Of a stretch of 64,000 nt of DNA, positions 27,479-36,520 are shown piece by piece; position 1 is the first letter of the stretch, and the number at the start of each line of letters is the position of its first letter. The notes beneath the pieces were generated by a model that was not told where the DNA came from, ran no database searches, and saw nothing but the letters and a program-made list of their open reading frames with translations. The translations under genes were made by a program, and so were the position numbers. The DNA comes from an uncultured Pelagibacteraceae bacterium. GTDB taxonomy: Bacteria; Pseudomonadota; Alphaproteobacteria; Pelagibacterales; Pelagibacteraceae. The stretch spans positions 1 through 64,000 of the forward strand of contig CACGON010000004.1 in NCBI GenBank assembly GCA_902574695.1, in the 5' to 3' direction.

Positions 27479-27895
27479 ATGGTTAAGATATCAAAAAACT
27501 ACATTCCTAAAAGCACAGAAAAGTACATGTGTGAAAAACATAAAGCTTTTTTTAAAACTAAGTTATTAGAATGGAAGAAAGATTTAGTTAAATCAAATAA
27601 TGAGGCTCTATATAATAGTTCACTTGATGATAATAGCACATCTGCAGATATTGTTGATCAAGCAAGTTCCTACACCGAAAAAAATGTAGAAATGAGAGCA
27701 ATAAATAGACAAATTAAATTAATTTCTAAAATAGACTCTGCTTTAAAGAGAATAAAAGATGGAACGTATGGCTTTTGTGAAGAAACAGCAGAGCCAATTG
27801 GTTTAAAAAGACTAATGGCAAGGCCAGTTGCAACATTATGTATTGCCGCTCAAGAAAAACATGAGAAAGAGGAAAAAGTTTATGCAGATGATTAA
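27479..27895 (+). CDS. dksA: DksA-type RNA polymerase-binding transcription factor
   Basis: DksA binds the RNA polymerase secondary channel and, with ppGpp, adjusts transcription to nutrient stress. This 138-residue protein has the coiled-coil region (FFKTKLLEWKKDLVKSNNEALY) and the globular zinc-finger-like domain DGTYGFCEETAEPIGLKRLMARPVATLCIAAQE. Each expected CxxC pair retains only its first cysteine (CEET and CIAA). The four-cysteine zinc site is therefore not complete, which is common among alphaproteobacterial and DksA2-like forms. It ends convergent with the next gene (4-bp overlap). Confidence 0.92.
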   Translation: MVKISKNYIPKSTEKYMCEKHKAFFKTKLLEWKKDLVKSNNEALYNSSLDDNSTSADIVDQASSYTEKNVEMRAINRQIKLISKIDSALKRIKDGTYGFCEETAEPIGLKRLMARPVATLCIAAQEKHEKEEKVYADD

Positions 27896-29709
27896 TTCAA
27901 TTTTCTTTTTAATATACTGTAATTTTCAATAGTTTCTATTAGTTCAAAATTTTCTTTTATATAATCATTTACCAAGAACAATCTTCTCTCTAAGGGTGCT
28001 AACCAATTAAATTTTATTCCCCCTGAAATAATTATTTCAGTTTTTTCTAATTCATTTATAAATTTTTCTTGATCTGGAATCGATCCAATACTCCAAATTA
28101 AATAATATTTTGAACAACTTTTTTTTCTTAATAGAAAATTAAGTGCTGCATCATGTGAAAATAGCTGAATACATTCATAGTTATCTAACATTGGCTTCAC
28201 ATTTTTAATAAAATTATTCTCCTTTTCGTCGAGATATATTTGATCATCATAATTTGTATACTCAATAAATCTTTTATTATAATTTTTTATATTTTTAAGA
28301 TTTATATCAAAAACTAAAAAAAATGATAAAATAAGGATAAAGGCTAAACTGATATTTTTAATACTAGAGTTATAGATAATAAATTTTTTATTAATTTTAG
28401 ATAACAAGGAATATAAAATAATTATTGAAAAAAAAATTATAGGATAACCAAATATATGTTTCATATGGGGTCCATCCGATCTTCCAACAACATAAGCATA
28501 ACTAAAAATCGAGATTAAACATAAAAATATAAGTAAAAATTTTAAACTTGTTAAATAATTGTCATCAATTTTGAAAAATAAATTTATAGTGATTATTGAG
28601 ATTAATATAATCGAAATCATAGTTTTAACTGCTCTGTAAGAGTCTGGATCGTTACTAAATGGGGTTGGATGAATTATGCCATGTATATGGCTTATATATT
28701 TATAAACAGAAAATGTATTATCTATAAAATAATTAAACTCTGTTCCTAAATAAAAATAAAATACTAACCACCAAAATAATATTGCTAATAATAAAATTAG
28801 GAAATTTTTAAAATTTTTTCTTATCAAAAGAAAAATCAGAAAGCTTATCAATATCAAATTTAATACTAAACCCCTATCAATACCCCATAACAAGGTGGCT
28901 ATACTTAAAAACCCAAAAATAAAAAGAACAGTAACTCGTAAATTTTTATTTTCAAAAAAAAATGTAAATAATATTAATGAAAAGATTATTGGTATTTCTC
29001 TTGAAACAAGGTGATCAACACTTGCAATATCATAATCTATAACTGATAAAAATATAAATGAATTTAAAATAAAAAATATATTTTTATAAAAATTATTTAT
29101 TTTTAAGTAATTAGTAATTTTAAAAGATAAAACCACAAGTAAAAACTTTAGAAAAAAAATTAAAAAAATGTCTGTAATTCTTTTAAGGCCAATGGTTTGA
29201 ATATCAAAAATATTCCATAAAATTTTAGCACTTACGGTTTCATAAAATATTCCCTGTGTCACGTAAGAACCGGACCATAATGATCCATCTATAGAACTTT
29301 TAAATGCTGAGCTTACCTGTTGACCTTCATGCATTAAATCAAGATTATGTAATTGAAATCGAACTGATAAAAATTCAGAAATAATTAATAAAAAAATTAT
29401 TAGGAACAAAAAATATAAAGAATAATTTTTATTATTATTAATTGTACTTTCATTATTAAGATTTAAAAAAAGGTTTTTAAGTTTTTTTTTTTTAAAAAAA
29501 ATTTGTGAAAAAAAAATTAAAATCGGTAAAAATATAAAAATTAAATATCTTAAAATATCATTGGCAGGATTAAATTTTTTTTTTGAATATTCTCCAACTA
29601 TAGATAAATCATTATATGGAAGGACAATTTTATCCCACATAACTGTTGAAATCAAAATAGATAAACAAATTAATAAACTTAAAATTATATTATATTTGAA
29701 ATGCCTCAT
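27892..29709 (-). CDS. Large polytopic membrane protein, possible GT-C glycosyltransferase
   Basis: This 605-residue protein has about twelve hydrophobic helices and a periplasmic-type C-terminal domain of about 120 residues. The loop after the third helix (HNLDLMHEGQQVSSAFKSSIDG) resembles the acidic first loop of GT-C enzymes. No family is recognised with confidence. It overlaps the upstream membrane protein gene by 4 bp (ATGA type), so the two probably work together in making or exporting a surface glycan. Confidence 0.6.
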   Translation of the reverse strand: MRHFKYNIILSLLICLSILISTVMWDKIVLPYNDLSIVGEYSKKKFNPANDILRYLIFIFLPILIFFSQIFFKKKKLKNLFLNLNNESTINNNKNYSLYFLFLIIFLLIISEFLSVRFQLHNLDLMHEGQQVSSAFKSSIDGSLWSGSYVTQGIFYETVSAKILWNIFDIQTIGLKRITDIFLIFFLKFLLVVLSFKITNYLKINNFYKNIFFILNSFIFLSVIDYDIASVDHLVSREIPIIFSLILFTFFFENKNLRVTVLFIFGFLSIATLLWGIDRGLVLNLILISFLIFLLIRKNFKNFLILLLAILFWWLVFYFYLGTEFNYFIDNTFSVYKYISHIHGIIHPTPFSNDPDSYRAVKTMISIILISIITINLFFKIDDNYLTSLKFLLIFLCLISIFSYAYVVGRSDGPHMKHIFGYPIIFFSIIILYSLLSKINKKFIIYNSSIKNISLAFILILSFFLVFDINLKNIKNYNKRFIEYTNYDDQIYLDEKENNFIKNVKPMLDNYECIQLFSHDAALNFLLRKKSCSKYYLIWSIGSIPDQEKFINELEKTEIIISGGIKFNWLAPLERRLFLVNDYIKENFELIETIENYSILKRKLN

Positions 29710-30962
29710 GGTGCTTGATTATATAGGTATAAAAATTTAATTGTCTTATATGGTATTCTATAACCTGGAAAAGAATTTACATCTGCAGATAAAAGTGTTG
29801 GTGGACTCCAGCCAAATGCAAAAACCAAAAAAAATATTGTTAAAATGGTTTTTGGTTTAATTTTAAGTATTTTTTGTAAATTATTAACTATTTTAAAAGT
29901 TGTTTCTTCAATTGACTTAAAATTAATTTCTATAAAGTCATTTTTGAATAAATAAAAAAAGAATAATATTGATGAAACATAGGTTATATTTACCGCTCTT
30001 CCCCAATCTATAAACATTAACCAATGAATTGGTACAAAAATATTTAATATTACAAAAATTAAAACTAGTCTCTTAAAATTAAATATTTTTAAAGTTAATT
30101 TAGAATTTTTAATTAATAATAATAATGGAGCAGATCCAATTAGCATTATCAAAAAATATCTGAATAAGTATGCATAAATACTAAATTCTTTCTCAGTTAA
30201 TTTGCCTATTGTTGCTTTGATATGTACAATTGCTTCTCTTTTTGTATCCATAAGGCCACAAGACATATAGCAAGCTTCTCCAAAATTATTCATTAAGGAC
30301 AATTTCATAATTTCAAAACCATCTTTAGAGATAATGTGAAAGGCGCTGTAATATGAAATAATAACTGATGGTAAAAAAATAACAAATATTGTTAAAAAAA
30401 TTTTAACTAAATTTTCATTTCTCATTTTAATTAATACTATAGCTGCAAAGAAAGTATAATAAAATATTGCTGGTTCATATAAAATAGAAATCAATGGTAA
30501 AATAAAAATTATCCATAATATAGAATTTGCGGTCTTGCTTTTTTTTGAAGATATATTGTAGAACCAAATATAACCAATAAATAAAAACAATTCTTTTCTA
30601 GCTAATACTTCTAGTTCAGCAATATGATAAATTAAAAAGATTGGTGTAAATAAACTAAATAAAACAATTCCATTTAATTTAATGGTTTTAAAAAATTTGT
30701 AAATTAGAATTAAATATAGGCTGTAGAAAAAAATCTGCATCAATAGAATTACAAACCTTAGTTTTAAATCGAAAATTTGTGCTATATGAAAAGCTATTTC
30801 ACCTGGCAAACCTCTTCTTGTAAAACCACCTTGATAATTAATTATCCACTCTGAAATAGTAGAGTCGTTGCCTACCTCGTGTTTTAGATATAACCAAATA
30901 AAGGCAAATACTGATATTGAAATTAAATAGTATTTAAAATAGTTTTTGTAGTTTTTTTCCAT
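29706..30962 (-). CDS. Polytopic membrane protein with a GGFTRRGLPGE motif
   Basis: This 418-residue protein has about ten helices. The first extracytoplasmic loop holds WIINYQGGFTRRGLPGEIAFH, a GGFxRRGLxGE pattern I associate with membrane proteins of polysaccharide clusters. Its function is unknown; polymerase or glycosyltransferase activity is inferred from context. It lies 5 bp downstream of the GST gene and is coupled to the 605-residue protein. Confidence 0.6.
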   Translation of the reverse strand: MEKNYKNYFKYYLISISVFAFIWLYLKHEVGNDSTISEWIINYQGGFTRRGLPGEIAFHIAQIFDLKLRFVILLMQIFFYSLYLILIYKFFKTIKLNGIVLFSLFTPIFLIYHIAELEVLARKELFLFIGYIWFYNISSKKSKTANSILWIIFILPLISILYEPAIFYYTFFAAIVLIKMRNENLVKIFLTIFVIFLPSVIISYYSAFHIISKDGFEIMKLSLMNNFGEACYMSCGLMDTKREAIVHIKATIGKLTEKEFSIYAYLFRYFLIMLIGSAPLLLLIKNSKLTLKIFNFKRLVLIFVILNIFVPIHWLMFIDWGRAVNITYVSSILFFFYLFKNDFIEINFKSIEETTFKIVNNLQKILKIKPKTILTIFFLVFAFGWSPPTLLSADVNSFPGYRIPYKTIKFLYLYNQAP

Positions 30963-30966
30963 AAAT

Positions 30967-31605
30967 TTATGGTAAGGGAATCTTATCTCCTTGTTTCATA
31001 AACTCATAGCCCTTTTTCACAGCTTCTCGCTTTGAAATTTCTAAATACCATCTAGTCAAATTTTTAAATTTTTTGAGGCCTATATCATGCCATTTGTGTC
31101 TGGCTATCCAGGGCCAAGTCGCTATATCTGCAATTGAATAGTTATCACCTGCTAAAAATTTTGAATTTAAAAGCCTTTCATCTAAATCGGTGTATATTGA
31201 TTTTGTTATTTTAAAATAACGTTCCTCACCAAATTTACTTTTTCCTGGATTATAATGATGAAACTGGTGATGTTGACCAATTATTGGTCCTACGTATCCC
31301 ATCTGCGCCATAAGCCATTGATTTATTTTTAATCTATCTTTTTTTTCATAAAGCATATTACTTTTTTCGGCTAAATAAATTAAAATTGCTCCAGACTCGA
31401 AAATTTCTTCTCCATTCTCGTGATCTTTAATTACTGGTATTTTGCTAAAAGGACTAATTTTTCTAAAATTTTTTTGAAATTGTTCACCCTTGATTAAATC
31501 AATTTTAGTAACCTTATAATCAAATTGAATTTCCTCTAACATTATGCTTATTTTTTTTCCGTTAGGGGTATCAGCTGTAAATAACTCAATCACTCTTTTT
31601 ACCAA
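30967..31605 (-). CDS. Glutathione S-transferase, YghU/YfcG-like
   Basis: This 212-residue cytosolic GST has the thioredoxin-fold N-terminal domain with LFTADTPNGKKISIMLEEI, the TPNG motif of disulphide-bond-oxidoreductase GSTs, and the FESGAILIYLAEKS glutathione-binding segment. The all-helical C-terminal domain includes FLAGDNYSIADIATWPW. It overlaps the ferredoxin reductase gene by 20 bp in a redox-related operon. Substrate is unknown. Confidence 0.87.
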   Translation of the reverse strand: MVKRVIELFTADTPNGKKISIMLEEIQFDYKVTKIDLIKGEQFQKNFRKISPFSKIPVIKDHENGEEIFESGAILIYLAEKSNMLYEKKDRLKINQWLMAQMGYVGPIIGQHHQFHHYNPGKSKFGEERYFKITKSIYTDLDERLLNSKFLAGDNYSIADIATWPWIARHKWHDIGLKKFKNLTRWYLEISKREAVKKGYEFMKQGDKIPLP

Positions 31606-32605
31606 GTCTCTTTAATATACTTGATGAGGATGTTGTAAATTCAAATCTATATTTTTCATTTGGTCTAGCTAATTTAAAGCATGCTCTGGCTGCTAAAGCT
31701 CCCTCGTGAAAACCTGATAAAATTAACTTTAATTTACCTGGATATGAGCAAATATCACCAACTGCATAAATGCCTTTTTGATTTGTCTCAAACTTTTCAG
31801 TATCTACTTCAATTGTCTTTTTATTCAAATTCAATCCCCAGTTTGCAATTGGTCCAAGCTGCATTATTAAACCAAAAAAGCCCAAAACGTAGTCAGTTTT
31901 AAGGTTTTTTATTTCTTTGTTTTCATGTTGAATATCAATACTATCAAGCTTTCCATTGCCTTTAGGAACTTTTAATTGATATTTTGTGAATAAATTAATT
32001 TTACCCTCTTTTCTAAGCTCATAAACTTTATCTAATGTGGATTGAGCTCCTCGAAATTCATCACGTCTATGTATAAGATTTACCTTTGAGTTTGCAGATA
32101 ATTCAACAGCCCAATCTAAAGCACTATCACCACCCCCAAAAATTGATACTGTTTTATCTTTAAAAATATTTTTATCTTTAATTGAATAAAAAATTGACTT
32201 CTCCTCGTATTGTTCACACTCCTTTGGCGTAAATTTTCTTGGCTCAAACGAACCTACCCCACCTGCAATAATAACATTTGGTGTAGAAAAAAAAGTTCCA
32301 TTATTCGTTTTTACCTGCCATTGACCTTTTTCATTTTTCACTTCTTCAACTCTCTCGTTTAGATGAAACTTAACTTCAAAAGGTTTAAGTTGATTTATCA
32401 AATTTTTAGTCAATTCTTCACCGGTGCATTCTGGAACTGCTGGTATATCATAAATAGGCTTGTCTGGATAAAGCTCAATACACTGACCACCAATTTTATC
32501 TAAATTATCTACAACTTCACATTTAAGACCAATTATATTTAATTGATGTGCAGTGAACAAACCAGTAGGGCCTGCTCCAATAATTAACGCATCAGTTTTA
32601 ATCAT
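31586..32605 (-). CDS. Ferredoxin-NADP reductase (thioredoxin-reductase-like type)
   Basis: This 339-residue flavoprotein has two nucleotide-binding motifs, [13 protein letters not shown] for FAD at the N terminus and [14 protein letters not shown] for NAD(P) near residue 160, plus [29 protein letters not shown]. It lacks the CxxC of thioredoxin reductases, as expected for YumC/FNR2-type ferredoxin reductases. The ferredoxin gene directly upstream overlaps it by 4 bp and supports the assignment as its electron partner. Confidence 0.85.
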   Translation of the reverse strand: MIKTDALIIGAGPTGLFTAHQLNIIGLKCEVVDNLDKIGGQCIELYPDKPIYDIPAVPECTGEELTKNLINQLKPFEVKFHLNERVEEVKNEKGQWQVKTNNGTFFSTPNVIIAGGVGSFEPRKFTPKECEQYEEKSIFYSIKDKNIFKDKTVSIFGGGDSALDWAVELSANSKVNLIHRRDEFRGAQSTLDKVYELRKEGKINLFTKYQLKVPKGNGKLDSIDIQHENKEIKNLKTDYVLGFFGLIMQLGPIANWGLNLNKKTIEVDTEKFETNQKGIYAVGDICSYPGKLKLILSGFHEGALAARACFKLARPNEKYRFEFTTSSSSILKRLGKKSD

Positions 32606-32919
32606 TGTTTTTCTGGAAGATCAACTACCAATCCATCAATTTCATCAGTAACTGAAATTTGACAGCTTAGTCTACTAAATTTATTTGGATCGTGTGCCTG
32701 ATCTAACATGTCATCCTCTCCTTCAGATTTTTCATTAATTTTATTATACCATTCCTCTTTGACATAAACATGGCATGTAGCACAAGCCATACTACCTCCA
32801 CAATCTGCATCAATTCCGGGTATATTATTTTGCACAGCACCTTCCATAACTGTTAAACCTTTGCCTACTTCAACAGTATGGGATTTACCATTATTTTCTA
32901 TGTAAGTAATTTTAGGCAT
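32602..32919 (-). CDS. 2Fe-2S ferredoxin
   Basis: This 105-residue ferredoxin has the four cluster cysteines in the ISC-type pattern: [17 protein letters not shown] and RLSCQISV. It overlaps the reductase gene by 4 bp, so the two form an electron-transfer pair. It sits directly downstream of the rhodopsin gene, but a strong hairpin lies between, so cotranscription with rhodopsin may be partial. Confidence 0.92.
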   Translation of the reverse strand: MPKITYIENNGKSHTVEVGKGLTVMEGAVQNNIPGIDADCGGSMACATCHVYVKEEWYNKINEKSEGEDDMLDQAHDPNKFSRLSCQISVTDEIDGLVVDLPEKQ

Positions 32920-32940
32920 TAACCGTATTTATAAAGACAA

Positions 32941-32978
32941 AAAAAAATAGGGCAATATGTAAACATATCGCCCTATTT
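32941..32978 (-). terminator. Hairpin terminator after the rhodopsin gene
   Basis: AAATAGGGC pairs with GCCCTATTT and, after one mismatch, ATATG pairs with CATAT around a TAAA loop. A run of U follows on the minus-strand transcript. It lies 18 bp after the rhodopsin stop and before the ferredoxin gene, so it should end most rhodopsin transcripts. Confidence 0.8.
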
Positions 32979-32996
32979 AAATAACTTCAGTTATTA

Positions 32997-33767
32997 TTAT
33001 GCTCTTCTAGCTCCTGGCTGAGAAACAGCTGCACTCCAAATTACTAGACCGAAAGCGATCTTGTTAATGAAGTCTGCTAAGTTATAAATAACGTTTAGTG
33101 TGTTAGCATCTACACCACCTGTTAGGTAACCAAATACATAACCTAATGGGTAAATTGCCCAACCTACTGTTACGATCATTCTCATAGCGCCAAATGCAGT
33201 ACTTAATCCTCTGTTACCGCTTTTAGCTGCCATTTTGCCAGCTTCACCTGAGAATACTTCATATAAGATGTAGATCCATCCAGCCATACCGATTATGAAA
33301 CCAAGCATTGCGTTGATGTAACCTGCTTCTCCTAAGTAACCTCCGATTAACATTACTAGAGATCCAATTAATAGTCTCCAGAAGATGTTAGCTGATACTT
33401 TTCTCACAGCTGCTAGAATTAAATAAAATTCTATCATCTGTAGTGGTACAGTAATTAACCAGTCAATATATCTGTATACTGTTGGTGAATCACCTGTTTG
33501 AACCCATACACCTCTCATGTAAACATAGTGAATGAATGCAATACCAGTTACAAGTCCTGCTACTGTTACTGATGTTTTCCATCCAGCAGCTACTGATCCT
33601 CTTTCTAAGAAAAAGAATGCTGTAGCAGCTAACATACCCATTGAAATTATCCAAAAAGATATTCCAACGAAGTCATCAGATGCCAGAAGGACAGTTTCCG
33701 CGTTTGCAGATCCAGCAAAGCCTAATAAAGCTACTGCTGCTAATGCAAACAATTTAAGTTTTTTCAT
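32997..33767 (-). CDS. Proteorhodopsin, blue-tuned variant
   Basis: This 256-residue, seven-helix protein has a cleavable signal sequence (MKKLKLFALAAVALLGFAGSANA). Aligning by offset with green proteorhodopsin, H80, D102 (proton acceptor), E113 (proton donor) and K236 (retinal Schiff base) match H75, D97, E108 and K231. The spectral tuning position is Q110 (WLITVPLQMIEFY), which predicts blue absorption. It is a light-driven outward proton pump. The start is preceded by a clear AGGGAG ribosome-binding site. Codon use is richer in GC than neighbours, suggesting high expression. Confidence 0.97.
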   Translation of the reverse strand: MKKLKLFALAAVALLGFAGSANAETVLLASDDFVGISFWIISMGMLAATAFFFLERGSVAAGWKTSVTVAGLVTGIAFIHYVYMRGVWVQTGDSPTVYRYIDWLITVPLQMIEFYLILAAVRKVSANIFWRLLIGSLVMLIGGYLGEAGYINAMLGFIIGMAGWIYILYEVFSGEAGKMAAKSGNRGLSTAFGAMRMIVTVGWAIYPLGYVFGYLTGGVDANTLNVIYNLADFINKIAFGLVIWSAAVSQPGARRA

Positions 33768-33793
33768 AAAAAACTCCCTCTTTAGTTAGTTTT

Positions 33794-33813
33794 TATAGTT
33801 TATATAAACTATA
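33794..33813. promoter_or_regulatory. 20-bp perfect palindrome upstream of rhodopsin
   Basis: TATAGTTTATATAAACTATA is a perfect inverted repeat without a loop. Its right end reads TATAGT on the minus strand, a possible -10 for rhodopsin, so it would overlap the transcription start. It directly abuts a second palindrome. A dimeric regulator site or an mRNA hairpin are both possible. Confidence 0.6.
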
Positions 33814-33831
33814 GCAGATATTAATATCTGC
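33814..33831. promoter_or_regulatory. 18-bp perfect palindrome upstream of rhodopsin
   Basis: GCAGATATTAATATCTGC is a perfect palindrome that starts on the base after the first one ends. It occupies the spacer between a minus-strand TTGGCA (33829-33834) and TATAGT (33808-33813), 15 bp apart, which are candidate rhodopsin promoter hexamers. It is a plausible operator. Confidence 0.6.
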
Positions 33832-33984
33832 CAAAGTTAAGGGGTTAATTACCAAATTACAGTAGTTTATAGAAGACTTTTTTACCTCTTATTTATGTTG
33901 ATTTTATTGACTTTTTGAAATTAAATGCAACTTGTTGCTTAAATATCAAGCAATTAAGGCTGCTTTGAATCAAACAAACTAATT

Positions 33985-35874
33985 ATGAGTTTTAAAGAAA
34001 TTTACGAAAAATCAATAAAAAAACCTGAGGAATTTTGGAGGTCGTTAGCCGATGATATCTTTTGGTTTAAGAAACCATCGAAAATTTTAAATAGTACTAA
34101 ACCACCTTTTTATAGATGGTACGAGGATGGTGTCACTAATACTTGTTATAATGCTCTAGACTTGCACATTCAAAATGGTTTAGGAGACAAGATTGCATTA
34201 ATTTACGATAGTCCAATCACTGGAAATAAGTCAAAGTTCACTTTTAAAGAGTTAAAAAATAAAGTTTCTAAGTTCGCAGGTGCGCTTAAGAACCAAGGTA
34301 TTGGTAAAGGTGATAGGGTTGTCATTTATATGCCTATGGTACCTGAGGCAGTCATTGCAATGTTAGCTTGCGGTAGAATTGGTGCTATACACTCCGTAGT
34401 TTTTGGAGGATTTGCATCTAATGAACTTGCAAGCCGTATTGATGATAGTAAAGCAAAAATACTAGTTACAGCTTCATGTGGTTTTGAACCTGGAAGAACT
34501 GTTGAATATAGACCATTAGTTGATGGAGCGCTTAAATTAGCTAAACATAAATTAGAGAAAGTTATTTTTTATCAAAGAAAAAATCACGAGATTAAATTAA
34601 ATTCACCTTTAGAAATCAGTTGGAATGAAAGTCTTCAAAATGCAAAAGATACAGATTGTGTAGAGATGAATTCAAATGATTATGCTTATATTCTTTATAC
34701 ATCTGGAACAACGGGTATTCCAAAGGGGATTGTGAGAGACATTGGTGGTCATATCGTAGCCCTTAAGTGGACTATGAAAAATATTTATAACATAGATCAA
34801 GATGATGTCTGGTGGTCAGCAAGTGATATTGGATGGATTGTCGGACATTCTTATATAGTTTACGCACCATTATTTAAAGGATGTACAACTTTATTGTTTG
34901 AAGGTAAGCCAGTTGGAACCCCTGATGCTGGTGTTTTTTGGAGAGTAATTTCTGAGTATAAAATTAAATCTTTATTCACTGCACCAACTGCTTTTAGAGC
35001 AATTAAAAAAGAAGATCCAGATGGAAAATTTTTTTCTAAATATGACTTAAGTTCTTTTAAATCATTATTTTTAGCTGGAGAAAGAGCTGATCCTGATACA
35101 ATTAAATGGGCAGAAAATTTATTAAAAGTTCCAGTAATTGATCACTGGTGGCAAACTGAAACTAGTTGGGCTATTAGTTCAAACTGCACAGGTATTGAAA
35201 TGATGAAAACTAAATATGGATCAGCTTGTAAAGCTGTCCCAGGATATGATGTAAAAATTATTAAACCCGATCAAACTATCGCTAAAGCAAATGAAATGGG
35301 AGATATAGTTGTAAAACTTCCACTTCCTCCTGGTACCTTTCCAACTTTATGGAATGCAGATAAGAGATACGAAGATAATTACATGTCTAATTATAAAGGA
35401 TATTACCAAACCTATGATGCTGGGCATATTGATGAAGATGGTTACATTTGGATTATGTCACGTACCGATGATATTATAAATGTTGCTGGTCATAGACTTT
35501 CAACTGGTGCTATTGAAGAAGTATTATCAGAACATAAGTCTGTAGCTGAATGTGCGGTAATTGGAATTGCAGACAAGCTTAAAGGTCAATTACCGATTGG
35601 ATTGTTAACTTTAAAAGCAGGAGTAGCTCAAGATAATGAGGCTATTTCAAAAGAATGTATTAAAATGATTAGGGATAAAATTGGTCCAGTTGCTGCTTTC
35701 AAATCAGCTATAGTAGTAAAAAGACTTCCAAAAACAAGATCGGGTAAAATTTTAAGAGGCACAGTAAGAAAAATTGCAGATAAGGAAGACTATAAAATGC
35801 CAGCAACGATTGATGATCCTAAAATTTTGGATGAAATTAAGGAAGAATTAATCAAAAATAATATTTTAAAATAA
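33985..35874 (+). CDS. prpE: Propionyl-CoA synthetase (PrpE-type acyl-CoA synthetase)
   Basis: This 629-residue AMP-forming ligase has the P-loop YTSGTTGIPKGIVRD, the substrate-site motif WWQTETSW (acetyl-CoA synthetases have GG after the E-T), RTDDIINVAGHRLSTGAIEE and the acylatable lysine in TRSGKILRGT. These favour propionate activation over acetate. It is divergent from proteorhodopsin across a 217-bp gap. No methylcitrate-cycle genes are in the window. Confidence 0.82.
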   Translation: MSFKEIYEKSIKKPEEFWRSLADDIFWFKKPSKILNSTKPPFYRWYEDGVTNTCYNALDLHIQNGLGDKIALIYDSPITGNKSKFTFKELKNKVSKFAGALKNQGIGKGDRVVIYMPMVPEAVIAMLACGRIGAIHSVVFGGFASNELASRIDDSKAKILVTASCGFEPGRTVEYRPLVDGALKLAKHKLEKVIFYQRKNHEIKLNSPLEISWNESLQNAKDTDCVEMNSNDYAYILYTSGTTGIPKGIVRDIGGHIVALKWTMKNIYNIDQDDVWWSASDIGWIVGHSYIVYAPLFKGCTTLLFEGKPVGTPDAGVFWRVISEYKIKSLFTAPTAFRAIKKEDPDGKFFSKYDLSSFKSLFLAGERADPDTIKWAENLLKVPVIDHWWQTETSWAISSNCTGIEMMKTKYGSACKAVPGYDVKIIKPDQTIAKANEMGDIVVKLPLPPGTFPTLWNADKRYEDNYMSNYKGYYQTYDAGHIDEDGYIWIMSRTDDIINVAGHRLSTGAIEEVLSEHKSVAECAVIGIADKLKGQLPIGLLTLKAGVAQDNEAISKECIKMIRDKIGPVAAFKSAIVVKRLPKTRSGKILRGTVRKIADKEDYKMPATIDDPKILDEIKEELIKNNILK

Positions 35875-35884
35875 AGTAATACAA

Positions 35885-36520
35885 TTGAAATTAAGAACAC
35901 TTACAAATATTTTCTGGTTATTAAAAAATCATCGACAAATTAAAAATTGGAAAAAAAGAAATTTTACTCCTCCTTCGCCTGAATTTATCAAACATCAGAT
36001 CATTCAAAATAACAATATAAAAGACGCAGCCTGGATTGAAACAGGGACCTACTACGGTGAAACTACTAAAATATTATCAAAAATATCAATGAAAATAATT
36101 TCAATTGAGGCAGATGAAGATTTATTTAATCTAGCAAAAAAAACTTTATCTAATTTAAAAAACGTAGAACTAATGCTTGGAAAAAGTGAAAATGAATTGC
36201 CTAAAGCAATACAGAGATTAAAGAATTATAAAAATATTTGTATCTACCTTGATGCTCATCTTTGCCATGATCATATAAAAAATATAAAAACCTTCGGAAA
36301 TGAAGAAAATGCAACTCCAATAAAAAGAGAGCTTAAATTTATTCAAGAATGTAAAGATGAATTTAATAAAATTACTATTCTTATAGATGATATCAGACTT
36401 TTTAATGAAAAATTTCAAAATTATCCAAAAAAAAATTATTTAGTTAATTGGTGCACCGAAAATAATTTTGAATGGGAAATTGAACAAGACATTTTTATTT
36501 GTAAAAAAACAAATGATTAA
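35885..36520 (+). CDS. Putative class I SAM-dependent methyltransferase
   Basis: This 211-residue protein has a methyltransferase-like core: WIETGTYYGETTKIL in place of motif I (ETGTYxGxTT), IISIEADEDLFNLAKK as the acidic motif II, and ICIYLDAH and ITILIDDIR as later strands. The core resembles the family of small sugar or surface-molecule methyltransferases near TylF. Start is a TTG 10 bp after prpE, and the SMR gene begins inside its end. Substrate is unknown. Confidence 0.6.
   Translation: MKLRTLTNIFWLLKNHRQIKNWKKRNFTPPSPEFIKHQIIQNNNIKDAAWIETGTYYGETTKILSKISMKIISIEADEDLFNLAKKTLSNLKNVELMLGKSENELPKAIQRLKNYKNICIYLDAHLCHDHIKNIKTFGNEENATPIKRELKFIQECKDEFNKITILIDDIRLFNEKFQNYPKKNYLVNWCTENNFEWEIEQDIFICKKTND

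Noticed and set aside
35885-36520. Toxin-antitoxin or defence island near prpE
   Set aside because: The genes are a methyltransferase-like protein and an SMR transporter, with no nuclease, toxin fold or mobile element signature.
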